In this document: piece by piece, positions 25,277 through 35,315 of the stretch
Position numbering within the stretch: the stretch's first letter is position 1
Layout: the number at the start of each line of letters is the position of its first letter
Source: an uncultured bacterium
GTDB lineage: Bacteria; Cyanobacteriota; Vampirovibrionia; Gastranaerophilales; Gastranaerophilaceae
DNA: 64,000 nucleotides
Reading direction: 5' to 3'
Assembly (NCBI GenBank): GCA_949284715.1
Contig: CASDWH010000022.1
Span: 1 to 64,000, forward strand
Notes under the pieces: model-generated
Database searches by the model: none
The model's input: only the letters and a program-made list of their open reading frames with translations
What the model was told of the DNA's origin: nothing
Made by a program: the position numbers and the translations under genes

Positions 25277-26365
25277 TTATTCTTCTTCATCAAATTCATT
25301 ATTATCAACCAATTTTTGAAGTTCTGACGGTTCATAATCTTTATTCACAAACTCAATTGTCGCAGCATTTTTCAATGATGTCAGCAGTCCGTTGATAACA
25401 TTCATTTGTCTTTGCATTTTTATAGTTTGTTCAATTTCATTCTTAACTTTGCTGAACGGATATGTTCCAGGCTCCATTCTGTCTGTTACAAGAATAATAT
25501 GATATCCGTATTTAGATTTAACAAGTCCGCTTATTTGACCTATTCCAAGCGAAAATGCAGCATCAGAAAATTCTTTTACCATTTCTTTTCTGGAGAAGAA
25601 ACCGAGTTCCCCGCCCTGTTTAGCACTTGTCCTATCGTCTGATTTAGCTTTAGCTATTTTAGCAAATTCTTTTGGGTTATTCTTAACATCTGCAAGAATT
25701 CCTTCTGCTTTTGCTTTCCTTGCCGCCATTTCTTCATCCACGCGTTTTTTTAATTCTTCCTCTGTTATATCAGGACTTTTCTTTTTTAATTCTGCTGCAT
25801 ATTCGTCGGCATCAGCAAGCACTAAAATATGCGATGCACGTACTTGCTCCGGATAAGAGAAATTTGCAATTCTTTTTTTATAGTAATTAGAAATATCTTC
25901 TTCAGTTACATTTGTCTTTGATATTGAATCAGCAAGTTTACTTACTTGCAACTGATTCATTGTAAACCTTTTAAACTGCGAAGGTGAAATATTCCTGGCT
26001 CTTAAGGATTTATTCAATTCATTTTTAGAACCTACCGTTTTGATTAATTTTTCAACCTCTTTTTCATACTCTTCATTTGTTACAACAATATTACGTTTTT
26101 TTATTTCCTGTTCAAGAAGTTTATCGTAAATCAATTCATTAACAACTTTGTCTTTAAATATGGTATAAAGCATATTATTAGGATCTTTTACCGCATCTTT
26201 ATTTTGTGCAAAGATAGATCCGCCGACCCACTCATCAAATCTTTTGTCAAACTGTCCCTGTGTAATAGGCTCTCCGTTGACCTTCATAATTACGTTTCCA
26301 CTGTTTAAAGAACAACCTGTCGCAAGCAGTCCAACAAACATTAATGACAGTAGTAATTTTTTCAT
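25277..26365 (-). CDS. Parvulin-type peptidyl-prolyl isomerase lipoprotein (PrsA/SurA-like)
   Basis: The 362-aa protein starts with a lipoprotein signal peptide and lipobox LATGC (lipidated Cys18). A SurA-N-like helical region (about 25-170) precedes the parvulin domain (about 175-305: RASHILVLADA, then GGELGFFSRKEMVKEF, then SKYGYHIILVTDR). It should help fold exported proteins, either at the outer face of the inner membrane or at the outer membrane. An unusual Lys/Glu-rich insertion (about 190-225) splits the first parvulin strand from the rest. It starts 1 nt after the mfd stop and is followed by a hairpin terminator. Confidence 0.88.
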   Translation of the reverse strand: MKKLLLSLMFVGLLATGCSLNSGNVIMKVNGEPITQGQFDKRFDEWVGGSIFAQNKDAVKDPNNMLYTIFKDKVVNELIYDKLLEQEIKKRNIVVTNEEYEKEVEKLIKTVGSKNELNKSLRARNISPSQFKRFTMNQLQVSKLADSISKTNVTEEDISNYYKKRIANFSYPEQVRASHILVLADADEYAAELKKKSPDITEEELKKRVDEEMAARKAKAEGILADVKNNPKEFAKIAKAKSDDRTSAKQGGELGFFSRKEMVKEFSDAAFSLGIGQISGLVKSKYGYHIILVTDRMEPGTYPFSKVKNEIEQTIKMQRQMNVINGLLTSLKNAATIEFVNKDYEPSELQKLVDNNEFDEEE

Positions 26366-29300
26366 TTAAATGCCCTCTCCCTTATATTTGTAACTAACCT
26401 CTTTTATATGATAAAACAAACCGGTCAAAATGTTAAATAATTCATCAAAATTTGAATATACATTTTTTAACAAAAGAATTGATTTGGTATTTTCTATATT
26501 TTTAGGCGCCTGCGTAAATTTTATACATCTGGAGATTTCAGGTTTTAGTTTGATTTTAATTAAATTCCATTCATAAGCAGTGTAAGGCGTATATATCCGG
26601 ATATTATCTTCTGTTTCTCTAACAACATAAATACCGGCTGCCGTCGCTAGAAGTCTTATTCTTATCAGTTTAGTAAGGTTGTCGACTTCATCAGGAAGTT
26701 TTCTTGAAAACCTATCTCTCCATTCAGACATAATATAATCAAGCTCTGTTTCAGAATTTACATCGCTCAATCGTTTATATTCAATCATTTTCTGTTCTGT
26801 ATCACCAACCCAATCATCAGGTATAAACGCTGTAACATTAATATCAACTATTGCCTGCTTAACATCTTTAACAGCTTCACCTTTTAACTCATTAACGGTG
26901 TCTTCTAATAACTGGCAATATGTATCAAAACCAACATTTACCATGTGACCATGCTGTTTGGTTCCTAAAATATTACCGACACCTCTGATTTCAACATCTC
27001 GCATTGCAATTCTATAGCCGCTGCTTAATGTTGTAAATTCTTTTATCGCTTTTAATCGCTCTTTTGCTTCATTTGTTAATTCTTTATTTTGTTTATAAAA
27101 ACAATAGCAATATGCCTGACGTTCGCTTCTGCCGACGCGTCCGCGGATTTGATAAAGCTGAGCAAGTCCGAGTTTATCAGCATTATGGATAATTATTGTA
27201 TTTGCATTTGGAATATCAATTCCGTTTTCAATAATTGTTGTACAAAGCAAAATATCATATTCATGATTTGAAAAATCAACAATTATCTTTTCAAGTTCTT
27301 TTTCCTCCATCTGCCCATGCCCTATGGCTATCCTTGCATTTGGAACAAGATTTTGCAATTTAACTTTAAAATCCATAATTGTTTCTACACGGTTATAAAG
27401 ATAGAATACCTGTCCATCTCTGTCTATTTCGTGTAAAACAGCGTTTCTTAAAACCTGTTCATTATATACCCCGACAAATGTTTTTATCGGAAGCCGGTTA
27501 GAGGGCGGAGTATTAATAACGGAAATATCTTTTATACCGGAAAGTGACATATAAAGAGTCCGCGGAATTGGTGTTGCAGACATTGAAATAATATCAATAT
27601 TCTCTCTCATTTCTTTTATTTTTTCTTTATGCCTTACCCCGAATCTGTGTTCTTCATCAATAACCAGCAGTCCTAAATCTTTAAATATAATATCTTTTTG
27701 TAAAAGCCTGTGTGTCCCTATTACAACATCACATTGCCCCGTTGCCATACGTTTTAATGTTTCATGCTGTTCTTTTTTTGTTCGGAATCGGCTTAATAAT
27801 TCTACATTAACCCCGAATGGTTTAAATCTTTCCTGCATAGTGTTAAAATGCTGGAACGCAAGAAGTGTTGTAGGAACAATAACTGCCGTTTGTTTTCCGG
27901 ATGCGGCAGCTTTAAATATCGCGCGCATGGCTACCTCTGTTTTACCAAACCCGACATCACCGCAAATCAGTCTATCCATCGGAGTGCTGCTTTCCATATC
28001 TGCCTTTACATCATTTATAGCTTTTAACTGGTCAGGGGTTTCCATATATTCAAAACTCTCTTCAAGCTCTATCTGCATAGGCGTATCAGGCAAAAACTCT
28101 ATTCCCTGCTTCATTTTTCGTCTTGCATAAAGTCTTAAAAGGTCATAAGCAATTGTTTCTACTTCCTTTTTAACTCTGCTTTTTGTTGTTTCCCAATCAC
28201 TTCCGCCCATTCGTGATAGCTTAGGTTTAATATTGCCTGCACCGCGGTATCGTGAAAGCAGATTTATTTGCTCAGCCGGTATATGCAGCCTGTCTTTTCC
28301 TGCGTATTCAATAGTTAAATAATCTTTTAACTGCCCGTCAATTTCCTGTTTTGAAAGACCTGCATATATCCCTATACCATGAACTGAATGGACTATAAAA
28401 TCTCCTACGGATATATCATTAAGGCTTTCAATATATTCCATCTTGGTCTTATAAGGACGTTTTTTTGTTGTCGTAACATTTTTGCCGGACTTGTTAAATA
28501 ACTCCCGATCGGTAAGGTAAATCAAATTTAATTCTTCAATAAGGCATCCGGAGGCCGAAGTATTCTCGATTAATTCAAATTCAAAAACCCCTAGTTCGTT
28601 TAATTCTTCTTTAACTCTGTCAGGATAGTCCGTTGCTATTACAAGCCTATAATCCCTGTATGTATTAACATATTCAGCCAGTTTTTCAAAGTCAGCATCA
28701 AAAAGAGGGACAGAAAGTGCATTTAAATCAATTACTTCCAAATCAGCATCATCCAGAAAATTATTAAGATAAATCTTAGGATTTCCTGCTATTCCGGCTA
28801 ATACTTCTTTCCCGGACAGATGGTTTTTACCTTGAATGGGCTGTATTAAGCCGCCTTTAACATTTTCCGATAACTGGTTATTGAAATTTTCATCTAAATT
28901 TTCGAGGCGCGTAACTACTTCACTATACTCGTCTATTATGTATGTGTAATCAGTAAAATATTCACTAACCGGTCTTAGATTATTATTAAAGTAATTTTGA
29001 TAGACATTTATCCCCTCAAAGAACCCCTCCTCTTGTACGTCAGTACGTAAAAAATCAGGCAGTGATAAAAGATTCTCAGGTAAAATAAATTTAAACAAAG
29101 GATATACGATAACCTCATCAACTTTTTCTATAGAACGCTGGGTTTCGTTATTAAAATATCTTATATCAACAATCTCATCTCCCCAAAATTCTATTCTTAC
29201 AGGAGAATCCGTAAATGGAAATATATCTGTAATATCACCTCTGATACTGAACTCCCCAACATCCGAAACCATTGTTACCCTTTTGTATCCAAGTTTAACA

Positions 29301-29704
29301 AGTTTTTCGGATAATACTTGCGGGGATACTTCATCCCCTGTTTTGAATTTTAAAGCATTATTGTTATAAAATTCCTTATCAGGAAAACACTCCATAAGCG
29401 TTCTCACCGGGATTATAACAAGCTGCGGCGGATTAACAAGAGTTCTTATCTGATTAGATAAATCGTAAAAATCAGGATATAAAAGTTCATACGGTGAAAT
29501 GCTTTGATAAGGTAAAACAGCAGCGTCTTTATTAAAAATCTTTTTTATATCACTACGGTATTTTTGGGCATTAATATCGGTTGATGTAAGTAATACAACT
29601 TTTCTCCCCTCATCAAGACATTTATTCACAATATATAATCTTAAATAAGAAGTAAGTCCGGTAATTATAAAAGACGATTGTTTAAACTTATTAAGGATAC
29701 TCAT
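26366..29704 (-). CDS. mfd: Transcription-repair coupling factor
   Basis: The 1112-aa protein displaces stalled RNA polymerase and recruits UvrA. It has UvrB-like N-terminal domains, the RNA polymerase interaction domain (VGDFIVHSVHGIGIYAGLSK near residue 427-446), helicase motif I GDVGFGKTE, motif II IDEEHRFGVRHKEK, motif III MSATPIPRTLYMSLSG, and motif VI QIRGRVGRSERQAYCY. The TRG region (RDVEIRGVGNILGTKQHGHM) is present. Length is near the norm of 1150. It overlaps the upstream RWYD-repeat gene by 1 nt and is followed directly by the parvulin gene. Confidence 0.96.
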   Translation of the reverse strand: MSILNKFKQSSFIITGLTSYLRLYIVNKCLDEGRKVVLLTSTDINAQKYRSDIKKIFNKDAAVLPYQSISPYELLYPDFYDLSNQIRTLVNPPQLVIIPVRTLMECFPDKEFYNNNALKFKTGDEVSPQVLSEKLVKLGYKRVTMVSDVGEFSIRGDITDIFPFTDSPVRIEFWGDEIVDIRYFNNETQRSIEKVDEVIVYPLFKFILPENLLSLPDFLRTDVQEEGFFEGINVYQNYFNNNLRPVSEYFTDYTYIIDEYSEVVTRLENLDENFNNQLSENVKGGLIQPIQGKNHLSGKEVLAGIAGNPKIYLNNFLDDADLEVIDLNALSVPLFDADFEKLAEYVNTYRDYRLVIATDYPDRVKEELNELGVFEFELIENTSASGCLIEELNLIYLTDRELFNKSGKNVTTTKKRPYKTKMEYIESLNDISVGDFIVHSVHGIGIYAGLSKQEIDGQLKDYLTIEYAGKDRLHIPAEQINLLSRYRGAGNIKPKLSRMGGSDWETTKSRVKKEVETIAYDLLRLYARRKMKQGIEFLPDTPMQIELEESFEYMETPDQLKAINDVKADMESSTPMDRLICGDVGFGKTEVAMRAIFKAAASGKQTAVIVPTTLLAFQHFNTMQERFKPFGVNVELLSRFRTKKEQHETLKRMATGQCDVVIGTHRLLQKDIIFKDLGLLVIDEEHRFGVRHKEKIKEMRENIDIISMSATPIPRTLYMSLSGIKDISVINTPPSNRLPIKTFVGVYNEQVLRNAVLHEIDRDGQVFYLYNRVETIMDFKVKLQNLVPNARIAIGHGQMEEKELEKIIVDFSNHEYDILLCTTIIENGIDIPNANTIIIHNADKLGLAQLYQIRGRVGRSERQAYCYCFYKQNKELTNEAKERLKAIKEFTTLSSGYRIAMRDVEIRGVGNILGTKQHGHMVNVGFDTYCQLLEDTVNELKGEAVKDVKQAIVDINVTAFIPDDWVGDTEQKMIEYKRLSDVNSETELDYIMSEWRDRFSRKLPDEVDNLTKLIRIRLLATAAGIYVVRETEDNIRIYTPYTAYEWNLIKIKLKPEISRCIKFTQAPKNIENTKSILLLKNVYSNFDELFNILTGLFYHIKEVSYKYKGEGI

Positions 29705-30036
29705 TATGATCTAGATGTAGACTCGTAAGAAATGCCCATTTCTTTTAATGCCTGAATAAATCTTTCAGCACACGCAGACTGAACCTCCGGGGGAACAACC
29801 CTTAAAATTTCTACAGTCTTTGATATAACAGGATCCTTGTCATACCATCTGCTGCCATTTACAGGTTTAACCATATCATAAAAACGGTCGATTGCTTCCG
29901 GGGAAACTTTTTGCGCCAATTTATCCAAAAACAATTTTGCATGGGAATGCAGTTCTTCCGGATAATTTTTCAACAGCTCGATAACTTCTAAAAGCTTTGG
30001 ATCATGGTCATACCATCTTTTATAAGCGGGAGTCAT
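29704..30036 (-). CDS. Unknown small protein with two RWYDxDP repeats
   Basis: The 110-aa protein contains an internal duplication. Both halves open with RWYD-H/K-DP and continue with a helix pattern ending in a hydrophobic F-hxx-L (KLLEVIELLKNYPEELHSH; VISKTVEILRVVPPEVQSA). I do not recognise the family. No signal peptide or membrane segment is present, so it is expected in the cytosol. Its start lies inside the 3' end of murA (17-nt overlap) and its stop overlaps the mfd start by 1 nt, so expression is tied to both. It could be a small adaptor; that is a guess. Confidence 0.65.
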   Translation of the reverse strand: MTPAYKRWYDHDPKLLEVIELLKNYPEELHSHAKLFLDKLAQKVSPEAIDRFYDMVKPVNGSRWYDKDPVISKTVEILRVVPPEVQSACAERFIQALKEMGISYESTSRS

Positions 30037-31345
30037 TTTTCACAACCTCCTCTGCCGAAATAACCGGACTGTCAGTATCAGTTACTCTTACAATTTTAGC
30101 ACCGAGGGTTCTCAATTTTTCGTCAAAATGTTCATACCCTCTGTCAATATGATACAGATTTGTAACTTCAGAAACGCCCTCCGCCATAAGCGCAGCAACA
30201 ACCAAACCGGCCCCGGCTCTCAAATCACAAGCTTTAAGAGTCGTTCCGGTAAGTTTTTTAACTCCTTTAACAATAGCATGGTTTCTATCCTGATGAATAT
30301 CAGCACCCATTCTGCGAAGATCCGGAACCTGCATAAAGCGGTTTTCATAAAGGCTTTCAGTTATAATACCAACACCTGCGGCCGTTGTTAGCAGTGTCAT
30401 AGCCATTGACTGCAAATCTGTAGGAAATCCGGGATACGGCTGAGTAACAAAATTAATTGAATTAAGCCTGTTTTTGCATGAAACTTCTATAGCCGTTGGT
30501 TCCAGAAGCTTAATATGCGCACCCATTTTTATTAATTTATCATTAAAGAAAGTTAAATGGGCAGGAAAAACATTCCTTATTATCGCTTTCCCTTTTGTTG
30601 CAACAACAGCAGCCATAAATGTACCGGCTTCAATTCGGTCAGGAATAGTAGTATATTCTATAGAATGCAAATCATTTTGTTTAACACCGTTTATAACAAT
30701 TTCAGAAGTACCGGCACCGGAAACATCAGCCCCCATTGTATTAAGGAAATTAGCCAAATCAACAATTTCGGGTTCCTGTGCTGCATTCTGTATCCGTGTT
30801 GCACCCTCAGCAGTTATAGCAGCAAGCATTAGATTCTCTGTTGCACCGACAGAAGGTATATCAAGGTAGATATCAGTACCGGTTAATTTTGAAGCTTTGG
30901 CATGAACATATCCATTTTCTATTTTAATTTTCGCACCGAGGGCTTCAAGCCCTTTAATGTGGAAATCGACTCTGCGTTCACCAATCGCACACCCGCCCGG
31001 AAGAGCAACGACCGCTTCGCCGCAGCGTGCCATTAACGCCCCTAAAACAATAAACGACGCCCTCATTTTGCTGACATATTCATACTTTGCAGTTACAGAA
31101 TTCAAAGATTCTGCATCAATTACTACAGATTTTTCTGTTTTATCATAAATTGTTCTAGCGCCAAGTCCCTCAATGACATCAAGCATAATATTAACATCAG
31201 TTAATTCAGGAACATTATAAATTTTAGTTTGCCCCTTTGCAATTATAGATGCCGCCAACAATTTAAGGACAGCGTTTTTAGCACCGCCTATAGAAACTTC
31301 TCCTCTAAGAGAATATCCGCCTTTTATGTTGTATGATTCTGCCAA
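30020..31345 (-). CDS. murA: UDP-N-acetylglucosamine 1-carboxyvinyltransferase
   Basis: The 441-aa protein transfers enolpyruvate from PEP to UDP-GlcNAc, the first committed peptidoglycan step. The catalytic cysteine loop LPGGCAIGERRVDFH is intact, so fosfomycin sensitivity is expected by family knowledge. GGAKNAVLKLLAASI near the N-terminus and LRAGAGLVVAALMAEG near the C-terminus are also conserved. I prefer a TTG start at 31345, preceded by GGAG at 5-nt spacing; a GTG at 31351 has no room for a ribosome site. It overlaps the RWYD-repeat gene by 17 nt. A TATAAT at 31367-31372 lies upstream. Confidence 0.94.
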   Translation of the reverse strand: MAESYNIKGGYSLRGEVSIGGAKNAVLKLLAASIIAKGQTKIYNVPELTDVNIMLDVIEGLGARTIYDKTEKSVVIDAESLNSVTAKYEYVSKMRASFIVLGALMARCGEAVVALPGGCAIGERRVDFHIKGLEALGAKIKIENGYVHAKASKLTGTDIYLDIPSVGATENLMLAAITAEGATRIQNAAQEPEIVDLANFLNTMGADVSGAGTSEIVINGVKQNDLHSIEYTTIPDRIEAGTFMAAVVATKGKAIIRNVFPAHLTFFNDKLIKMGAHIKLLEPTAIEVSCKNRLNSINFVTQPYPGFPTDLQSMAMTLLTTAAGVGIITESLYENRFMQVPDLRRMGADIHQDRNHAIVKGVKKLTGTTLKACDLRAGAGLVVAALMAEGVSEVTNLYHIDRGYEHFDEKLRTLGAKIVRVTDTDSPVISAEEVVKNDSRL

Positions 31346-31438
31346 TGTCACTCCAATTCTTACAATTATTATAATACAACTATATTAACAAAATGTAAAG
31401 GTTTGTTACATTTTATAACCTTTTTGGAGGACAAAATA

Positions 31439-32638
31439 CTACTTATTATCGGCCGTTTGGGGAATTGAGGTTTTTATAATATTTATAACAAAATCAAGTG
31501 CGCCATGCTGCGCCTCAAAAACATTCCTGCACGCCTGTGAAACTTTATCATAGAAATTATTATCTGATAAAAGTTTATCTGCAATCTGTTCAAATTCCTC
31601 AGAAGATTTAACAACAAATCCCGCGTTGAAATTTATCAACAGTTTGTATATATCTTTAAAATTATGAGTATCAGGGCCGGATATAACAGGTTTATCCCAT
31701 ATTGCAGCCTCAAGCGGGTTATGTCCGCCTGTTTTGCAAAAACTCCCGCCGATAAAAGCTGCATATGCAAAACTGTACATTTTTGCAAGCTCGCCTAATG
31801 TATCAAGGAGAATTATATCATATTCCTTAAAACTATCATTATTTGAACGCAAGCCGTATTTTAACCCCATGCCTGACAATATTTTTTTTATATCATCAAG
31901 CCGCGTAAGATGTCTTGAAGCGTGTAAAAGCTTTAAATCGGGATGTTTACTTTTTAATTTTTTATAAACATCAAAAACTATTTCATCCTCACCCGGATGG
32001 GTAGAACCTGCAAGCAGTATTCTGCCGCCTCCATCATCAATAGATACATCAACAGCAGGAGGAGTTATATCAAATTTTAGATTTCCCATTACGTTTGTCG
32101 TATCAGGAGATGCCCCCAGATATAAAAATTTTTCATTATCATCCTCTGACTGGGTAAAAACTCCGGAATAATTGTTAAGTACGCGTTTAAAGAAGAATTT
32201 AAACGGCTTATAGTATTTGAATGACGAGTCTGAAATTCTGCCGTTAATTGTATATATTTTTATCCCTCTGCGCTTACACACAGATGAAAAATACGGCCAT
32301 ATTTCCGTTTCAGCGATAAAGACAATATCAGGTTTTATTTTGTTTAAAAACTTTTCCACAATAACAGGCAAATCAGCTGGAAAGTATGTAATAAAGTCTG
32401 CTATTTTTCCCAATTTCTTATGCGCAATTTCTTGTCCTGTTACAGTACCCGTTGTTAAAACCATTTTTATATCAGGAAAAACTTCTCTGGTTTTCTTGAG
32501 AAGTTTTTCCAATGCAATTACTTCGCCGACAGAAACGCCATGAAACATAACAACCGGCTTTTTATCATTATTCCAGTTTTCAGGAGCTTTAAAGCAGCCA
32601 AGCTGCGTTAGGTATCGGACTTTTCTGTTAAATTCCAT
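31439..32638 (-). CDS. waaA: 3-deoxy-D-manno-octulosonic acid (Kdo) transferase
   Basis: The 399-aa GT30 glycosyltransferase adds Kdo to lipid IVA at the inner membrane. Conserved marks are MFHGVSVGEV, TTGTVTGQEIA, FIAETEIWPYF, LLAGSTHPGEDEIV and GGSFCKTGGHNPLEAA. Its presence shows a lipid A-based outer membrane. The N-terminal membrane helix of longer homologues (about 420 aa) is short or missing, and an earlier start was not seen. It follows pepA by 5 nt. An 87-bp gap with no hairpin separates it from murA. Confidence 0.92.
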   Translation of the reverse strand: MEFNRKVRYLTQLGCFKAPENWNNDKKPVVMFHGVSVGEVIALEKLLKKTREVFPDIKMVLTTGTVTGQEIAHKKLGKIADFITYFPADLPVIVEKFLNKIKPDIVFIAETEIWPYFSSVCKRRGIKIYTINGRISDSSFKYYKPFKFFFKRVLNNYSGVFTQSEDDNEKFLYLGASPDTTNVMGNLKFDITPPAVDVSIDDGGGRILLAGSTHPGEDEIVFDVYKKLKSKHPDLKLLHASRHLTRLDDIKKILSGMGLKYGLRSNNDSFKEYDIILLDTLGELAKMYSFAYAAFIGGSFCKTGGHNPLEAAIWDKPVISGPDTHNFKDIYKLLINFNAGFVVKSSEEFEQIADKLLSDNNFYDKVSQACRNVFEAQHGALDFVINIIKTSIPQTADNK

Positions 32639-32643
32639 ATTTT

Positions 32644-34038
32644 TTAGCCTGCTATATACTTAACAAGAGTTCTGACCCCAGCACCTGTTCCGCCTTCGAT
32701 AAACTCTTTCTGCGGTTTTTCAAAATATGCCGTTCCTGCAATATCAATATGCGCCCATTTTACATCTTTTACAAATTTTTTAAGGAACACACCGGCAGTA
32801 GAAGCACCGCCCCAGCGGGAGCCGGTATTTTTCATATCAGCAATTGAACTTTTTAAACTATCGCCGTACTCATCCCAGAGCGGAAGCTCCCAGAACCTTT
32901 CGCCGGCTTGTTTTGCTGTTTCTATTAAGGCTCTTACAAACTCTTCATCATTTCCCATAATACCCGCTGCATAAGTACCCAAGGCAACCATACAAGCGCC
33001 TGTCAAGGTTGCAACATCTATTACTTCATCAACGCCTAATTCGCAGGCATAACATAAAGCATCAGCCAGCGTTAAACGACCTTCCGCATCGGTATTATCT
33101 ACTTCAATAGTTTTGCCATTTTTTGCTGTTAAAATGTCGCCGGGTTTGTACGCTCCGCCTCCAATCATATTTTCGCATGCAGCAATAATACCATGGACTT
33201 CTACATTCGGATTTAATGCCGTAATAGCTTTCATTGTCGCAATTACGCACGCTGCACCGGACATATCATCTTTCATTGTCAACATTGATGAAGGCGGTTT
33301 TAAATCCATACCACCGCTGTCAAAGGTTATACCTTTACCAATAATTGCAATCCTTTTAACCGGATTATCACAAGAATATCTCATATGTATAAACTTGGGC
33401 GGCTGGACACTACCCTGTGCAACTGCAAGGTATGCCCCCATGCCGAGTTTTTCTATTTCATCGGTTTCATATACTCTTACATCCAAATCAAGTGATTCTG
33501 CTACATCAGCCAGGAACTGCGGTGTAATTATCTGCGCGGATTCATTAATTAAATTTCTAGCAAGAGTCATAGCCTCAGCTATTTTTTCTGTTCTTTCTAC
33601 AATTTGTTGATTTGCCTGTACAAATATGGTGTCTACTTTATCACTTTTTTCTGATTTATATTTGTCAAAACTGTAATCTGCAATAGTTACACCGTATACA
33701 AACTGCTCTGAATAATCAAAGTCAACGCCTTCAAGAGAAAAAGCAACCGTTTTAGCTTTCATCTGCATAGCTTTTTTGATAGCTTTAGCAACAGCCTCAC
33801 GCAATCTATCGGGTGTAAACTCTTCTTTCTTTCCCAACCCCAGAACCAAAATTTTACTTGCGGGGACTTTATCATAAGTTTGCAGCAGGTATGTATTACC
33901 AAACTTTCCTTCAAATCCGTCTTTATCTATTGCATAATAGTTTGCAATTTCATTATTCGTCTTTTCACCTTCAAACTGGTTAACAACCAGTATATTACAA
34001 TGTATTTCGTTTACATTATGAACTACTTGTATATTCAT
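32644..34038 (-). CDS. pepA: Leucyl aminopeptidase (M17)
   Basis: The 464-aa cytosolic metallopeptidase removes N-terminal residues. The M17 signature NTDAEGRL near 318-325, the metal/active-site GKGITFDSGGMDLKP, and MKDDMSGAACV are all present. The N-terminal 150 residues form the usual macro-like domain. It is the first gene of a pepA-waaA unit with GAGGAG before the ATG and a TATAAT at 34055-34060. Confidence 0.95.
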   Translation of the reverse strand: MNIQVVHNVNEIHCNILVVNQFEGEKTNNEIANYYAIDKDGFEGKFGNTYLLQTYDKVPASKILVLGLGKKEEFTPDRLREAVAKAIKKAMQMKAKTVAFSLEGVDFDYSEQFVYGVTIADYSFDKYKSEKSDKVDTIFVQANQQIVERTEKIAEAMTLARNLINESAQIITPQFLADVAESLDLDVRVYETDEIEKLGMGAYLAVAQGSVQPPKFIHMRYSCDNPVKRIAIIGKGITFDSGGMDLKPPSSMLTMKDDMSGAACVIATMKAITALNPNVEVHGIIAACENMIGGGAYKPGDILTAKNGKTIEVDNTDAEGRLTLADALCYACELGVDEVIDVATLTGACMVALGTYAAGIMGNDEEFVRALIETAKQAGERFWELPLWDEYGDSLKSSIADMKNTGSRWGGASTAGVFLKKFVKDVKWAHIDIAGTAYFEKPQKEFIEGGTGAGVRTLVKYIAG

Positions 34039-34092
34039 ATAACACTCCTCTTTTATTATAATTCTATCACTTATTAAAGATAATGTAAAATA

Positions 34093-34746
34093 TTAGACTT
34101 TCATACTATCTGTATGCCGGGGGTATAATACAGGCCTGTACTTTAATTGCAATGCCTTTGAATCCTTATTATCTATATCCTTTTTAGTGAGAATTTGGCT
34201 TGTGCCTTCGTTTGCACGATTGACTATAGTTTTATGAGAAATTGATGCAAGTTCATTTCTTAGTATCGGTGTGATAACATTGCAGGACAAAACAGACGCA
34301 GCAGTAGTTGCTCCAGTTGTAAAAATGTTTTTGAACGCTGTATACTGCTTTTTATACGGTTCAAAAGAAACTAAAGGCTTCATCTCTTTTTCCATATCAA
34401 AATTACTTTTACCGTAAGATGTTTTAAATGGTGATTTATCCATAAAATCTTTTATTGATTTTGGAAGTACTTTCCCTGTTGTTACAAGTTTTTTTGAAAA
34501 ATTTTTTATACCGGTAGTCAAGAGATAAAACGAACCAATATTGACCAGAGCATCAAAAGTTTCCTGCGGTATTAAAAAGGTTTTTTCTTTTGCTGAAATT
34601 TTATCATTGAATAAAATTGCAGTAATTTGCGCTGCAGAAGATAATGCCCAGCCTATTGTTCCTGTATGTATCAGTATTTTAGAAAGGTCTTTACTGTAGT
34701 TATTCCAAATATTTTCAAGGTATCTGTCAAAATTAAATTTAAACAT
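34093..34746 (-). CDS. Unknown membrane-associated protein A
   Basis: The 217-aa protein has hydrophobic or amphipathic stretches (about 25-45 TGTIGWALSSAAQITAILF; 65-85 FDALVNIGSFYLLTTGIKNF; 140-165 FTTGATTAASVLSCNVITPIL) separated by Lys/Ser-rich loops. I do not recognise a family; there is no signal peptide. It overlaps the next upstream gene (protein B) by 8 nt, so the two are probably made together and may form a complex. It has no visible terminator before pepA, 54 bp away. Confidence 0.5.
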   Translation of the reverse strand: MFKFNFDRYLENIWNNYSKDLSKILIHTGTIGWALSSAAQITAILFNDKISAKEKTFLIPQETFDALVNIGSFYLLTTGIKNFSKKLVTTGKVLPKSIKDFMDKSPFKTSYGKSNFDMEKEMKPLVSFEPYKKQYTAFKNIFTTGATTAASVLSCNVITPILRNELASISHKTIVNRANEGTSQILTKKDIDNKDSKALQLKYRPVLYPRHTDSMKV

Positions 34747-35272
34747 GAATACCTTCTTTCCTTTGTTCTTTTGCTTTAGTTCTTGCGATAAACTTGTTTG
34801 TTAAAATAGCTGTTAAAGGGGCATCTACAGCAAAGTTTGTAAATAGCATAACCCCTAGAGCAAGGAGAGTAGATACAACAATTCTATGACCTTTTAAAAA
34901 CACACTATCTTCCTTCAGCCCTTGCAGCTTATGCTTTGGAATCAGCCATTTTGAATATTTTTTATCACCTTCAGGATGTGTCATTGCTTCAACGAGATTA
35001 TAACTTGGCTGCCTTACGCCAATACCTGCCAGCGTTCCAATAATTACTTTTGCTCTTGTTCTATCTTTTGAAATATCACGCGTTGTTTCGTTTACATGCT
35101 TGTTATGCCCGTCAATATAAGGCTGGGTAAGATATGCTGTCCCGCCCATAATAAGGCGATTGGGCGCCGGTCTGGATATCCAGTCTGCTACTTTATTCCA
35201 GGTTTCAGGATTTCCATTACCCATTGATATATTAGGCAGGTGATTAAAAAAATTATTAATACTTATTGGCAT
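34739..35272 (-). CDS. Unknown membrane-associated protein B
   Basis: In this 177-aa protein the N-terminal part reads ISINNFFNHLPNISMGNG and includes PNRLIMGGTAYLTQPYIDGHNKHVNE. A hydrophobic helix lies near 80-95 (AKVIIGTLAGIGV) and another near 130-155 (HRIVVSTLLALGVMLFTNFAVDAPL). No known family is evident. I chose ATG at 35272; a GTG at 35284 is possible. It is coupled to protein A by an 8-nt overlap. The upstream region carries GTCAATTTTTTATC, a motif also found upstream of other unknown genes, and a TTGACG near 35307-35312. Confidence 0.5.
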   Translation of the reverse strand: MPISINNFFNHLPNISMGNGNPETWNKVADWISRPAPNRLIMGGTAYLTQPYIDGHNKHVNETTRDISKDRTRAKVIIGTLAGIGVRQPSYNLVEAMTHPEGDKKYSKWLIPKHKLQGLKEDSVFLKGHRIVVSTLLALGVMLFTNFAVDAPLTAILTNKFIARTKAKEQRKEGIHV

Positions 35273-35315
35273 ACAACGACACACTCACTACTACAGTCAT
35301 AAAACGCGTCAAGAT

